Source: Burkholderiaceae bacterium
GTDB lineage: Bacteria > Pseudomonadota > Gammaproteobacteria > Burkholderiales > Burkholderiaceae_C
Reading direction: 5' to 3'
Assembly: GCA_913776825.1 (NCBI GenBank)
Contig: CAJYPV010000027.1
Span: 310,001-374,000, forward strand
Length of the DNA stretch: 64,000 bases
Part shown: piece after piece, positions 1 to 8,255 of the stretch
Layout of the letters: each line of letters starts with the position of its first letter
How positions within the stretch are numbered: the first letter of the stretch is position 1
The notes under the pieces: generated by a model
What the model was told of the DNA's origin: nothing
The model's database searches: none
What the model saw: the letters and a program-made list of their open reading frames with translations, nothing else
Translations under genes and position numbers: made by a program

Positions 1-977
1 TGCAACAGCGGCCAGGCGAGCGCCGCGCCGGAGCCCTCGCCGAGTCGCAGCCCCAGGTCCAGCAACGGATCGGCGCGCAGGGTTTCCAGCATCAGGCGAT
101 GGCCGGACTCCTGCGAGCGGTGCGCAAACACGCAGCGCTCCAGCACCGCAGGCTGCAGCTTGGCGGCGACCAGCACGGCCGCGCCGGTGATGAAGCCGTC
201 CACGACGATCACTCGGCGTTCCAGCGCGGCCTGGAGCACCGCGCCGACCATCATGGCGATCTCCAGCCCGCCGAGTGCCGCCAGCGCGGCCAGCGGCTCG
301 TTGGCGCGTGGGTGACGCTGCAGGGCACGGGTCAGCACCTCCAGCTTGTGCTGCAGTTGCTGGTCGTCCAGACCGGTGCCACGCCCCACGCAATCGGCCA
401 GCGGATAACCGCCGAGTCGTGCCAGCAGCAGCGAGGCCGCGGAGGTGTTGCCAATGCCCATCTCCCCCAGCAGCAGCACATTGCCGGGACGCTTCTGCAG
501 CAGCGTCTTGCCCGCCGCGACGGCCGTGGCGCATTCATCGGCGCTCATCGCGGGACCGGCCAGCATGTCCGCGCTGCCCATCGCGATCTTGGCGATCAGC
601 AGGCCCGGCCGAGGCTGGAAGGTGTGGCGCACGCCCGCATCCACCACGCTCAAGGTCAGACCGTGCTGACGCGCCAGCACCGAAACCGCCGCGCCGCCGG
701 CCAGGAAGTTCTCGACCATCTGCCAGGTGACGTCGGACGGATAGGCCGACACGCCGTGCGCCGCCAGGCCATGGTCCGCCGCGAAGACCATCAGCTGCGG
801 GTCGACCAGCGTCGGCGATTCGGTGCCCAGGATCAGCCCCAGACGCAGCATCAACGTTTCCAGCCGGCCCAAGGCGCCCAGCGGCTTGGTCTTGCGATCG
901 ATCCGATGGCGCAGGGCCGCTTCCAGACGGGTGTCGAGCAGGGACGGAATCTCGGGGATCAGGTCTTGGATGGTCAT
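1..977 (-). CDS. cobT: Nicotinate-nucleotide--dimethylbenzimidazole phosphoribosyltransferase CobT (3' end cut by window edge)
   Basis: This enzyme activates the lower ligand of cobalamin by making alpha-ribazole phosphate from dimethylbenzimidazole and nicotinate mononucleotide. About 325 residues are visible, starting MTIQDLIPEIPSLLD. The family motifs LLGEMGIGNTSAA (middle) and GEGSGAALA (near the end) are present. The Glu of the latter, at about residue 314, matches the catalytic base known from Salmonella CobT. It is the last gene of the B12 operon seen here, 43 bases after cobQ. Its stop lies beyond base 1; by family length only a few residues are missing. Downstream partners such as cobS may lie outside the window. 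Confidence 0.95.
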   Translation of the reverse strand, partial: MTIQDLIPEIPSLLDTRLEAALRHRIDRKTKPLGALGRLETLMLRLGLILGTESPTLVDPQLMVFAADHGLAAHGVSAYPSDVTWQMVENFLAGGAAVSVLARQHGLTLSVVDAGVRHTFQPRPGLLIAKIAMGSADMLAGPAMSADECATAVAAGKTLLQKRPGNVLLLGEMGIGNTSAASLLLARLGGYPLADCVGRGTGLDDQQLQHKLEVLTRALQRHPRANEPLAALAALGGLEIAMMVGAVLQAALERRVIVVDGFITGAAVLVAAKLQPAVLERCVFAHRSQESGHRLMLETLRADPLLDLGLRLGEGSGAALAWPLL

Positions 978-1020
978 GACAGAGAGACAGGGGAGAGAAA
1001 GAAAACCGAGGTCGGGGACC

Positions 1021-2511
1021 TCACTCGTGGGCGCCCGGCTTCAGCAGATCCATGAGCACACCGGGCGGCACGTGCTGATCGAGGTAGTCGGCCAGGTCAT
1101 CGAAGACACGCTCCAACGGACGCACGGGCCGACCGAACAGGGCCGACAGCGCGCACTCGTCCTCGAACAGGCCGTGCAGGTAATGGCCCAGGACCGCGCC
1201 GTGCTGCCAGCCCAACGGCTGGCCTTGCGCATCAAACAGGACGGGCGTGACCGCAGGCAGCGCGGGATGCTGCGCGGTGCGACCATGGTGAATTTCGTAG
1301 CCGCGCGCCGTCAGCCCCGACAGGCCGGACCAGGGCGCCGCCAGCGAGGGGGCGAAGCGGACCTGCGCCTCGCGCAGCAGCTTGTCGCGCTCGAATTGCG
1401 TGACCAGCGGCAGCAGGCCGAGTCCGGGCGCATTGCCATCCATGCCGTGCGGGTCAATCAAGGCCTCGCCCAGCATCTGCAGCCCGCCGCAGATGCCCAG
1501 CACCGGCCGACCGGCTGCGGCATGGGCGGTGATGACCGCGTCCAGCTTCTGCGCGCGCAGCCAGGCCAGATCCGATGCGACGGCCTTGGAGCCGGGCAGG
1601 ATGATCCAGTCAACGCCGTCCAGCTCGGCCGGCGTGCGGGCCCAACTGAGCCGAACGCCGTCCAGGCTGCGCAGCGGCTGGAATTCATCGAGATTGGACA
1701 GCCGCGGATAGGCCACGACGGCGACGCGAAGCGTGGTCATGCCGCTGCCGGTTGGACGGTCGTCGAAGACGCCGTCTTCTTCCGGCAGCCCATGGCCGCG
1801 CCACATCGGCAAGGTGGCGAGCGTGGGCACGCCGGTGAGCGATTGCAGCATCTCCGGGCCGGGCGACAGCAGCGAGGCATCACCGCGGAAGCGATTCAGC
1901 ACGAAGCCGCGGATCAGCGCGCGCTCGTCGGGCGGCAGCAGTTGATGGGTGCCGAACAGATGCGCGAAGGCGCCGCCGCGATCGATGTCGGTGACCAGCA
2001 GGCACGCCGCGTTGGCCGCCAGCGCGGTGCGCATGTTCACGTAGTCGGTGTCATGCAGATTGATCTCGGCGGGCGAGCCGGCGCCTTCGATCACGACCAC
2101 ATCGTTCTCCTGCATCAGCGCATCCAGCGCGCCGCGCGCGGCCGTCCACAGCGCCGCGCTGCGGGCACGCCACGGTGCGCGGGTCAGCGCCTCATCGACC
2201 TCACCGAGCACCACGACCTGAGAGGCGGTGTCCTTCTCGGGCTTGAGCAACACCGGATTCATCCGCACCTCGGGCCGCGTGCGCGCCGCGAGCGCCTGGA
2301 AATACTGGGCCGAGCCGATCTCGCCCTGGCGACCGGCAAGACCTGGCACCACCCGCGCGTTGTTGCTCATGTTCTGCGCCTTGAACGGCGCCACCTGGAG
2401 GCCCTGGCGCGCATACCAACGGCACAACGCGGTCGTGAGGAAGCTCTTGCCGGCACCACTGGTGGTGCCCAGCACCATGACGGCACGGGCGCGGCGGGAA
2501 GGAGAGCTCAT
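1021..2511 (-). CDS. cobQ: Cobyric acid synthase CobQ
   Basis: An ATP- and glutamine-dependent amidase that amidates side chains b, d, e and g of adenosylcobyrinic acid a,c-diamide. The N-terminal P-loop-like motif GTTSGAGKSFLTTAL is followed by FKAQNMSNNARV, typical of CobQ. The C-terminal type-I glutaminase half carries GICGGLQMLG (nucleophile Cys) and the His of YLHGLFE. Length of 496 residues is normal. The ATG at 2511 (MSSPSRR) was preferred to an in-frame TTG at 2523. It lies between cobD and cobT in the B12 operon. Confidence 0.95.
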   Translation of the reverse strand: MSSPSRRARAVMVLGTTSGAGKSFLTTALCRWYARQGLQVAPFKAQNMSNNARVVPGLAGRQGEIGSAQYFQALAARTRPEVRMNPVLLKPEKDTASQVVVLGEVDEALTRAPWRARSAALWTAARGALDALMQENDVVVIEGAGSPAEINLHDTDYVNMRTALAANAACLLVTDIDRGGAFAHLFGTHQLLPPDERALIRGFVLNRFRGDASLLSPGPEMLQSLTGVPTLATLPMWRGHGLPEEDGVFDDRPTGSGMTTLRVAVVAYPRLSNLDEFQPLRSLDGVRLSWARTPAELDGVDWIILPGSKAVASDLAWLRAQKLDAVITAHAAAGRPVLGICGGLQMLGEALIDPHGMDGNAPGLGLLPLVTQFERDKLLREAQVRFAPSLAAPWSGLSGLTARGYEIHHGRTAQHPALPAVTPVLFDAQGQPLGWQHGAVLGHYLHGLFEDECALSALFGRPVRPLERVFDDLADYLDQHVPPGVLMDLLKPGAHE

Positions 2512-2589
2512 GGGGTGGTCCAAGGAGGAGAGGAGGATGAGAACGGCAGGGCGTTTGCGGGCGGTGAAGGGCAGTCGGCGCGCGCGGCG

Positions 2590-3645
2590 TCACTGATCGA
2601 GCATCGGCCCCAAGGCCAGGACCAGCGCTTCGAGCGACGGTGGCGCCTGCACGGAGAGTCGCACCCAGCCGGGCAAGCCGAAGGAGCTCGCATCGCGCAG
2701 CTTGATGCCCATCGATCGCAGCCGCTGCAACTGATCCGTCGCCGTGCGGTGGTCGGTGCTAGGCAGTCGAGCAAGCCAGAAGTTGGCGACGCTGCCGGGC
2801 CGCTGCCGCATGCCCAGCGACGCGAGCCGCCGCCACTGGATGTCGCGCCATTCACGCAGCACCTGCAGTGATTCCTGCAATTGAGACTGCACGGCCGGCA
2901 GCGTCCAGGCCGTCAGCATGGCCTGACCCTCCGACGACAGCACCCAGCTCGACGCGAGCGCCAGCAGCCGCTCGCGCCAGGCCGTCTCGCGCCTTGGTGC
3001 GAGCAGGTAGGCGCCGCGCACGCCGGTCAATCCGAGCGCCTTGTTCGGGCAGACCAGGCGCCAGGCCTGGTCGGCCAAGGCCGCGGGCAGCGTCGGGCGT
3101 CCGGTCAGGCGCAAGGGGTCGTAGGCCTGGTCCACCACCAAGGTCGAGCCCGACGCTTGCAGCGCCAGTTGCAGCGCCTGCCACTCGTCCGCAGTGAAGC
3201 TCGCCCCCGTCGGATTGCAGGGATCGCAGACCCAGACCAGCGCGCGTTGCGCCGACGAGGACGGTGGGTCCAGCAGCGCGATCAGACCGGCCGCGTCGGA
3301 ATAGCCCTGCACCGTCAGGCCGAGCGCCATCGCGGCAGCGCCGTAGTCTCCGAAGCCGGGCTGCGGCACGCAGACGGTGGAGACGCCTTCGAGCAGCGCC
3401 GCCAGGCTCAAGCGGCGGATCGCCTCCGAGCCGCCTGCGGTGGGCAGCACGCGCGAGGGATCGACGTCGTGCCAGGCGCCGAGCGTCTCTCGCAGGGCGA
3501 CATAGGCGGGGTCGGGATAACGCAGCCGGTCGGCCTTCAGCACTGCATCCATGGCCAGCGGCGGAGGGCCGAGCGGATGGCCGTTGGTCGAGAAGTCATG
3601 CAGGATGGCCGGCCCGTCGTCGGTGCCGCCATGAACGATGTTCAC
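2590..3645 (-). CDS. cobD: Threonine-phosphate decarboxylase (CobD of Salmonella, CobC of Pseudomonas nomenclature)
   Basis: A PLP-dependent class I/II aminotransferase-fold enzyme that decarboxylates L-threonine phosphate to aminopropanol phosphate, the linker of the nucleotide loop. It shows the N-terminal HDFSTNGHPLGPP motif, PTAGGSEAIRRL, WVCDPCNPTGASF and the PLP-lysine region CPNKALGLTGVRGAYLL. The open frame extends far upstream, but family similarity begins only at VNIVHGG. There a GTG at 3645 overlaps the cbiB stop as GTGA, so the start is taken at 3645 (351 residues; GTG 3648 is possible). Translational coupling to cbiB is likely. Confidence 0.9.
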   Translation of the reverse strand: MNIVHGGTDDGPAILHDFSTNGHPLGPPPLAMDAVLKADRLRYPDPAYVALRETLGAWHDVDPSRVLPTAGGSEAIRRLSLAALLEGVSTVCVPQPGFGDYGAAAMALGLTVQGYSDAAGLIALLDPPSSSAQRALVWVCDPCNPTGASFTADEWQALQLALQASGSTLVVDQAYDPLRLTGRPTLPAALADQAWRLVCPNKALGLTGVRGAYLLAPRRETAWRERLLALASSWVLSSEGQAMLTAWTLPAVQSQLQESLQVLREWRDIQWRRLASLGMRQRPGSVANFWLARLPSTDHRTATDQLQRLRSMGIKLRDASSFGLPGWVRLSVQAPPSLEALVLALGPMLDQ

Positions 3646-4592
3646 CACAAAGGCCCCCTCAATGCGGCGGCCAGCACCGCGATCATCCACGTCAGCACGA
3701 CCAGCGCGCGCGAGGCCAGCCGTTCGGCCTGGTCGCTGTCGCCCGCCCGCACGGCGGCGCCCGCGTCGTTCAGGCAATAGTGACCGGGCTTGCTCAAGCG
3801 GCGGTCCAGCCGCAAGGCCATCGCGCCCATGGGCCAGCCGCCATTGGGTGATGTCGTGCGCGCGGCTTCCCGCCACAAGCGCGGCAGCAGCTGGCGCCAC
3901 TGACCGGGCCGGTCCAGGATGAGCGCAAGACCGGTCAAGCGCGCGGGCACCCAGGACAGCGCGTCATCCGCGCGCGCCGCCCATTTCCCGGCCCATTCCC
4001 AGCGACCGCGATAACCCCACATCGCATCGGCGGTGTTGGCGAAACGATAGAGCGCCGCGCCCGGCAAGCCCGCGATCGCGAACCAGAACAGTGGCGCGAT
4101 GACCGAATCATTCAGGTTCTCCGCCAGCGTCTCGATGGCGGTCTCGCGGACCTCGACCGCCGACAGCACGGTGGTGTCGCGGCTCACCAGCCGGGCGAGT
4201 TGCTGCTGGCCGTCGGCGAGCGACCGGGTCAAGGCCTGCTCCACCTGCGCCACTTCTTCGCGCAGCATGCGCCAGGCGAGCAAGGGCTTGAGCAGCGCAC
4301 CCAGCACCAGCACCGCGATCGCGAAGGGCCCAGGGCCGGACCACGGCCGAAGCTGCTGCCAGATCCAGTGCTCCAGGCCCCAGGCCAAGGCCACGACCAG
4401 CGCCGCGCCCAGCAGCCACGCGAGCGCTCCCGCCACAAAGGCGGACGCGGGCGGCAGCGCGCAAAGCCGTTGTTTGAACAGCCCCAGATAACGGCCCATC
4501 GCGACGACCGGATGCGCCCAGGTCGGCGGCTCGCCCCACAGGCGATCGATGCACAGCGCCCACAGCATCGCGGCGGGAAGCAGCCAGTTCAT
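3642..4592 (-). CDS. cbiB: Adenosylcobinamide-phosphate synthase CbiB
   Basis: An integral membrane protein that attaches aminopropanol (phosphate) to adenosylcobyric acid. The 316 residues begin MNWLLPAAMLWALCIDRLWGE, and DRLWGEPP plus HPVVAMGR are the classic N-terminal CbiB signature. Further conserved motifs are ETAIETLAENLNDSVIAPLFW and NTADAMWGYR. Several hydrophobic helices are evident. The start codon overlaps the stop of a 49-codon ORF upstream (ATGA), and its own stop overlaps the GTG of the decarboxylase gene. Confidence 0.95.
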   Translation of the reverse strand: MNWLLPAAMLWALCIDRLWGEPPTWAHPVVAMGRYLGLFKQRLCALPPASAFVAGALAWLLGAALVVALAWGLEHWIWQQLRPWSGPGPFAIAVLVLGALLKPLLAWRMLREEVAQVEQALTRSLADGQQQLARLVSRDTTVLSAVEVRETAIETLAENLNDSVIAPLFWFAIAGLPGAALYRFANTADAMWGYRGRWEWAGKWAARADDALSWVPARLTGLALILDRPGQWRQLLPRLWREAARTTSPNGGWPMGAMALRLDRRLSKPGHYCLNDAGAAVRAGDSDQAERLASRALVVLTWMIAVLAAALRGPLW

Positions 4593-4738
4593 GCGCGGCC
4601 GCCTCGTGGGGATGACGGCGGGGAGCCGAGCGACGACCTCTCACCAGGCGCCGGCAAGCGGACGCCGAGCGCCGCGTGCGCTGCATGTGCCGCGGTCAGC
4701 ATTCCGCTCATGGACGAGGCCGTCGCGCCGATCGACAT
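4589..4738 (-). CDS. Candidate 49-residue small protein coupled between cobO and cbiB
   Basis: I do not recognise this protein. The frame runs MSIGATASSMSGMLTAAHAA and ends SSPRGGRA. It fills the whole gap between cobO and cbiB: its ATG lies one base after the cobO stop (TGACATG), and its TGA overlaps the cbiB ATG as ATGA. Exact stop-start joints on both sides in a tightly packed operon suggest it is translated, perhaps mainly to carry ribosomes to cbiB. Composition is Ala/Ser/Pro rich with no domain visible. It could also be a decayed linker. Confidence 0.4.
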   Translation of the reverse strand: MSIGATASSMSGMLTAAHAAHAALGVRLPAPGERSSLGSPPSSPRGGRA

Positions 4739-4739
4739 G

Positions 4740-5309
4740 TCAGTCCTCGATGCCCCGTTGCGCCGGCACGCCGGCCTTGAAGTGATGCTTCACCAGCGTC
4801 ATCTCGGTCACCGTGTCGGCCAGCTCGATCAGCTCTTGCGGCGCGTTGCGGCCGGTCAGGACGACATGCACATGCGCAGGGCGCTCGCGCAGCGTCTGCA
4901 GCACCGGCTCCAGCGGCAGCCAGCCATAGCGCAGCGGATACATGATCTCGTCCAGCACCACCAGGAAATGCTCGCCGGCCATCACCGTGGCGCGGGCGCG
5001 CTCCCAGCCATCACGGGCCAGTTGCGCGGAATGCTCCAGGTCCTTGCTCTTCCAGGAGAAGCCGTCTCCCAGGCCTTCGATCGGCACGCCCAAGGTCTCG
5101 AAGACGCGATGCTCGCCAAAGCGCGCGCTGGGCACCTTCATGAACTGGTAGATCTTGACGGCCTTGCCGCGCCCATGCGCGCGCAGGGCCAGTCCGAAGG
5201 CGGCGGTGCTTTTGCCTTTGCCGTCGCCGGTGTGGACCAGCACCAGGCCGCGGCGTTCCCCGGTGGGGATGATTCGTTCACGGTCAACGGGCGGTGGTTC
5301 AATCTGCAT
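4740..5309 (-). CDS. cobO: Cob(I)yrinic acid a,c-diamide adenosyltransferase CobO
   Basis: Transfers the 5'-deoxyadenosyl group from ATP to cob(I)yrinic acid a,c-diamide or other corrinoids. The 189 residues have the P-loop VHTGDGKGKSTAAFGLALRA, then KIYQFMKVPSARFGE, the Walker-B-like VVLDEIMYPLRYGWL and the VVLTGRNAP strand, all standard for CobO/BtuR. Its start overlaps the end of bluB by 11 bases, so the two are probably coupled. Confidence 0.96.
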   Translation of the reverse strand: MQIEPPPVDRERIIPTGERRGLVLVHTGDGKGKSTAAFGLALRAHGRGKAVKIYQFMKVPSARFGEHRVFETLGVPIEGLGDGFSWKSKDLEHSAQLARDGWERARATVMAGEHFLVVLDEIMYPLRYGWLPLEPVLQTLRERPAHVHVVLTGRNAPQELIELADTVTEMTLVKHHFKAGVPAQRGIED

Positions 5310-5967
5310 CGCGAGGCGGCTCCATCAACAGGTCTTGCAAAGGCCGGCGTTGCCGCCAGCCGGTTTCTTCCAGCATCGGCTGGTCATAAAAGCGATCCAC
5401 CGGCCCGAGGCACAGCAGGCCCAGCGGCTCGCTGCCGGTCGGCAGTTGCAGCACCTGCGCCAGCTCGACCGGGTCGAACATCGACACCCAGCCCAGGCCG
5501 AGATGCTCCGCCCGCGCCGCCAGCCAGAGGTTCTGCACCGCGCAGGCGGCCGAGCACCAGGCCATCTCACGCGGCAGGCTGCGCCGGCCGAAGACGGTGC
5601 CGTCGTCCGGCGCCAGCACGACCGCGAGCAGCTCGGCGCAGTCCTTCAGTCCTTCGACCTTGAGCTGCAGGAAATCCGCGCCGCGCTCGCCCAGCGCTTC
5701 GGCCGTGCGCTGGCGTTCGGCGTCGACGACGGGATGCAGGCGCGCGCGCCACGCGGGCGTGCTCAGGCGCATGAAACGCCACGGCTGCATCAGACCGACC
5801 GATGGCGCCTGATGCGCGGCTTGCAACAGGCGCTCGAGCATCGCGTCCGGCAGCGGCGGCGATGGGCGGAAATGGCGCACATCGCGGCGCAGCTCGATCG
5901 CGCGGTAGACCGCTGCGCGTTCAGACTCGCTGAAGCGATGTTGAGGGTCGGTCGGCGCGTTAGTCAT
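5299..5967 (-). CDS. bluB: 5,6-dimethylbenzimidazole synthase BluB
   Basis: An oxygen-dependent nitroreductase-fold enzyme that fragments FMNH2 to make dimethylbenzimidazole, the lower ligand of B12. The 222 residues contain the flavin-binding RRDVRHFR motif near residue 28, then QAAHQAPSVGLMQPWRF and HLGLGWVSMFDP. Its presence implies aerobic or microaerobic synthesis of the cobalamin lower ligand rather than dependence on exogenous ligand. The 3' end overlaps cobO. Confidence 0.95.
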   Translation of the reverse strand: MTNAPTDPQHRFSESERAAVYRAIELRRDVRHFRPSPPLPDAMLERLLQAAHQAPSVGLMQPWRFMRLSTPAWRARLHPVVDAERQRTAEALGERGADFLQLKVEGLKDCAELLAVVLAPDDGTVFGRRSLPREMAWCSAACAVQNLWLAARAEHLGLGWVSMFDPVELAQVLQLPTGSEPLGLLCLGPVDRFYDQPMLEETGWRQRRPLQDLLMEPPRDAD

Positions 5968-6064
5968 GGGGCTCGTCGATGGGGTGTCGACCCAGCAAGG
6001 CGCCGTGCCGGTGCCGCGCCGCGCAGATGGACGAGATCAAGCCCGAAGCGCCCGATCGGCTCAT
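5960..6064 (-). CDS. Candidate 34-residue small protein between cobB and bluB
   Basis: Not recognised. The frame is MSRSGASGLISSICAARHRH, ending GRHPIDEPHD. Its ATG overlaps the cobB stop (ATGA) and its stop lies just inside bluB, so it bridges the only gap between those two genes. It contains a Cys and four His, which could bind a metal or corrinoid, but that is speculation. Too short for a confident coding call. The exact ATGA joint is the main support. Confidence 0.3.
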   Translation of the reverse strand: MSRSGASGLISSICAARHRHGALLGRHPIDEPHD

Positions 6065-7398
6065 CGAGCGCCTCCGAAGAAGGCCGCCACCGCCGCGGGC
6101 TGCGATGGGAAGTAGTGATGCACATAGCTCGCCCGCAGCGAGCCGTCGATGTAGAGCGGCTCGGCGGTGCGACCCGCATTCGGATTGCGCGCCACCGCCA
6201 CCGGCGTGAGCGGCGTCAGCATCGTCGAATAGTGGAAGCTGTGGCCGCGCACCTCGCCTTCCGGCCAGTCGATTGACTGCAGGCCCAGCGCCGCGAGCTT
6301 GGGCTGCAGCGCGGCTTGGCCGGGCATCAGGCCGGCCATCGGATGAGCCTGGCCATCGGCATCGGTGAGCCTGTCCAGCAGCACCAGCATGCCGCCGCAT
6401 TCGGCCAGCAGCGGGCGACCGGCGTCCAGGTGCGCGCGCAGCGACGCGAAGAAGCGCGGATGCGCGCGCAGCGCCGGCGCATGCAGTTCGGGATAGCCGC
6501 CGGGCAGCCAGAGCGCGTCGCAATCGGGCAGATCCTCGCCCGCGAGCGGCGAGAAGAGCCGCAGCTCCGCGCCCAGCGTGCGCAGCATCGACAGATTGGC
6601 GGGATAGATGAAGGAGAAGCAGGCGTCCTGCGCCACCGCGATGCGGCGGCCCGCCAGCGCCGGGCCCAGCGCGCGCACCGGGTCGGCCGGCGCGGACGAA
6701 AAATCCAGCGGCTGCCACACGGCGTCGCTGCGCTGGCCGCGGGCGCAGCCGGCATCCCAGGCGTCGGCCCAGGCGTCGAGTTGGGCGTCGAGGTCGGGCA
6801 GCTCCAGCGCCTGCACGAGGCCCAGATGCCGTTCGGGAAGACTCAGTTCCGGCGCGCGCTTGAGGGCCGCCACCAGCGGCAGATCGGCCGGCAGGCCTTC
6901 GGCCAGCAGGGCGGCATGGTGGTCGCTGCCCACGCGGTTCGCGACCACGCCGACCACTTTCAGATCGGCGCGGAATCGCGCCAGTCCCGTCGCCAAGGCG
7001 GCGAAGGTCTGCGCCATCGCGGACGCATCCAGCACCACCATCACCGGCAGACCGAAAGCCGCCGCGAGGTCCGCGCTGCTCGGCTGGCCATCGAACAGGC
7101 CCATCACGCCTTCGACGAGGATCAGGTCCGCCTCCTGCGCGGCTTCCGCCAGCAGCGCACGGCAGTGGTCGACGCCGCCCATGAACAGGTCGAGCTGATG
7201 CACCGGATGGCCGCTGGCGCGCGACAGGATCATCGGATCCAGATAGTCGGGACCGGTCTTGAACACCCGCACCCGCTGTCCACGACGACGCGCGGATCGG
7301 GCCAGCGCCGCCGTGACGCTGGTCTTGCCCTGGCCGGAAGCGGGGGCGCTGATCAGCAGGGCGGGGCAGGTGGTCGAGGCAGGCATCGAGGAGGTCAT
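6061..7398 (-). CDS. cobB: Cobyrinic acid a,c-diamide synthase CobB/CbiA
   Basis: Glutamine-dependent amidation of the a and c carboxylates of (hydrogeno)cobyrinic acid. The N-terminal ATP-binding motif SAPASGQGKTSVTAAL is followed by VFKTGPDYLDPMILSRASG. The C-terminal glutaminase domain has LAECGGMLVLLDRL with the nucleophile Cys and GHSFHYST. From MTSSMPAS at 7398 it is 445 residues. The open frame continues to an ATG at 7467 through a low-complexity MPDA-type stretch created by a heptamer repeat. MPAST at 7386 is also possible, and no clear ribosome binding site decides between them. Confidence 0.93.
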   Translation of the reverse strand: MTSSMPASTTCPALLISAPASGQGKTSVTAALARSARRRGQRVRVFKTGPDYLDPMILSRASGHPVHQLDLFMGGVDHCRALLAEAAQEADLILVEGVMGLFDGQPSSADLAAAFGLPVMVVLDASAMAQTFAALATGLARFRADLKVVGVVANRVGSDHHAALLAEGLPADLPLVAALKRAPELSLPERHLGLVQALELPDLDAQLDAWADAWDAGCARGQRSDAVWQPLDFSSAPADPVRALGPALAGRRIAVAQDACFSFIYPANLSMLRTLGAELRLFSPLAGEDLPDCDALWLPGGYPELHAPALRAHPRFFASLRAHLDAGRPLLAECGGMLVLLDRLTDADGQAHPMAGLMPGQAALQPKLAALGLQSIDWPEGEVRGHSFHYSTMLTPLTPVAVARNPNAGRTAEPLYIDGSLRASYVHHYFPSQPAAVAAFFGGAR

Positions 7399-7419
7399 CA
7401 AAGGGCAGTCGTTGGGCAT

Positions 7420-7497
7420 TCGGACATCGGGCATCGCATCAGGCATCACGGACCAAGCATCGGGCATCAGGCATCAGGCATCAGGCATCAGGCATTG
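7420..7497 (-). repeat. Heptamer tandem repeat TGATGCC at the btuD/cobB junction
   Basis: On the plus strand GGCATCA is repeated perfectly four times (7463-7490), followed by a degenerate copy, GGCATTG. Related GGCATC/GCATCA units lie between 7420 and 7462. Read on the coding (minus) strand each unit is TGATGCC, which contains a stop overlapping a start (TGATG). Because seven is not a multiple of three, successive units present starts and stops in all frames. The btuD stop lies inside the array. Confidence 0.85.
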
Positions 7498-8255
7498 AGG
7501 GCGATCCAGCGCCCTTGCACCTGCAGGATCTGCAGCCGTTGCTGGAAGACCTGCTGCAGCGCGGCGTGGGTGGCGGCGTCCTGCGGCGGACCTTGGTGGA
7601 CGATGGCACCGTCCGCCATCACCACCAGCCAGTCGGCCTGCAGCGCGATGTTGAGTTCATGCAGCACGCTGACGACAGCCGCGCCGGCCTTCACCCGATC
7701 CCGCACCAGATGCACCCAGTCGCTCTGATGCGGCGGGTCCAGGTGCGCGAGCGGCTCATCCATCAGCAGCACGGCCGAGTGCACCGCCAGCGCCCGTGCC
7801 AGCAGCACCCGCTGGCGTTCGCCGCCCGAGAGACGGCCCAACGGGCGCGCGCGCCAGTCCCAGCTCTGGGTCTGACGCATGGCGGATTCCACCGCCGCAT
7901 GGTCCTGCGCGCTGGCCGGTGCGAGCCAGGCCTGATGGGGCAGGCGTCCCAGCATCACCACATCGAAGGCGGTGAGCTCATCGGCCGCGGATTCGTTCTG
8001 ACCCAGCCAGGCGAGATGCCGCGCACGCTCGCGCGCGGACCAGGTCGACCAGGCGCGATCGTCCAGCATCAGATGACCGTCGAAGGGCAACAGGCCGGAC
8101 ATCGCCTTGAGCAAGGTGGACTTGCCCGCGCCGTTGGGCCCGACGATGGCGGTCCAGGCGCGGCGCGGTGGCGCGAGCGTCAGCGGCTGCAGCACCGGTC
8201 GACCGGAGAGCGCCAGCCGCTGGACATCGATCTGAAGCGCCGGGCTGAGGCTCAT
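7488..8255 (-). CDS. btuD: Corrinoid ABC transporter ATP-binding protein BtuD
   Basis: The cytoplasmic ATPase of the vitamin B12 importer. From MSLSPALQ it is 255 residues, with Walker A GPNGAGKSTLLKA, Q-loop LGQNES, signature LSGGERQRVLLARAL, Walker B VLLMDEPLAHLD and H-loop VLHELNIAL. The ATG at 8255 overlaps the btuC stop (ATGA). The much longer open frame upstream is antisense-like shadow over btuC and was not used. HmuV/FecE-type ATPases look alike, but the operon context fixes B12 as substrate. Confidence 0.93.
   Translation of the reverse strand: MSLSPALQIDVQRLALSGRPVLQPLTLAPPRRAWTAIVGPNGAGKSTLLKAMSGLLPFDGHLMLDDRAWSTWSARERARHLAWLGQNESAADELTAFDVVMLGRLPHQAWLAPASAQDHAAVESAMRQTQSWDWRARPLGRLSGGERQRVLLARALAVHSAVLLMDEPLAHLDPPHQSDWVHLVRDRVKAGAAVVSVLHELNIALQADWLVVMADGAIVHQGPPQDAATHAALQQVFQQRLQILQVQGRWIALNA

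Noticed and set aside
823..2871. Long plus-strand open frame opposite cobQ
   Set aside because: Shadow frame of a GC-rich gene: no ribosome site, composition rich in Arg/Gln/Gly, no motifs, and cobQ on the other strand is unmistakable.
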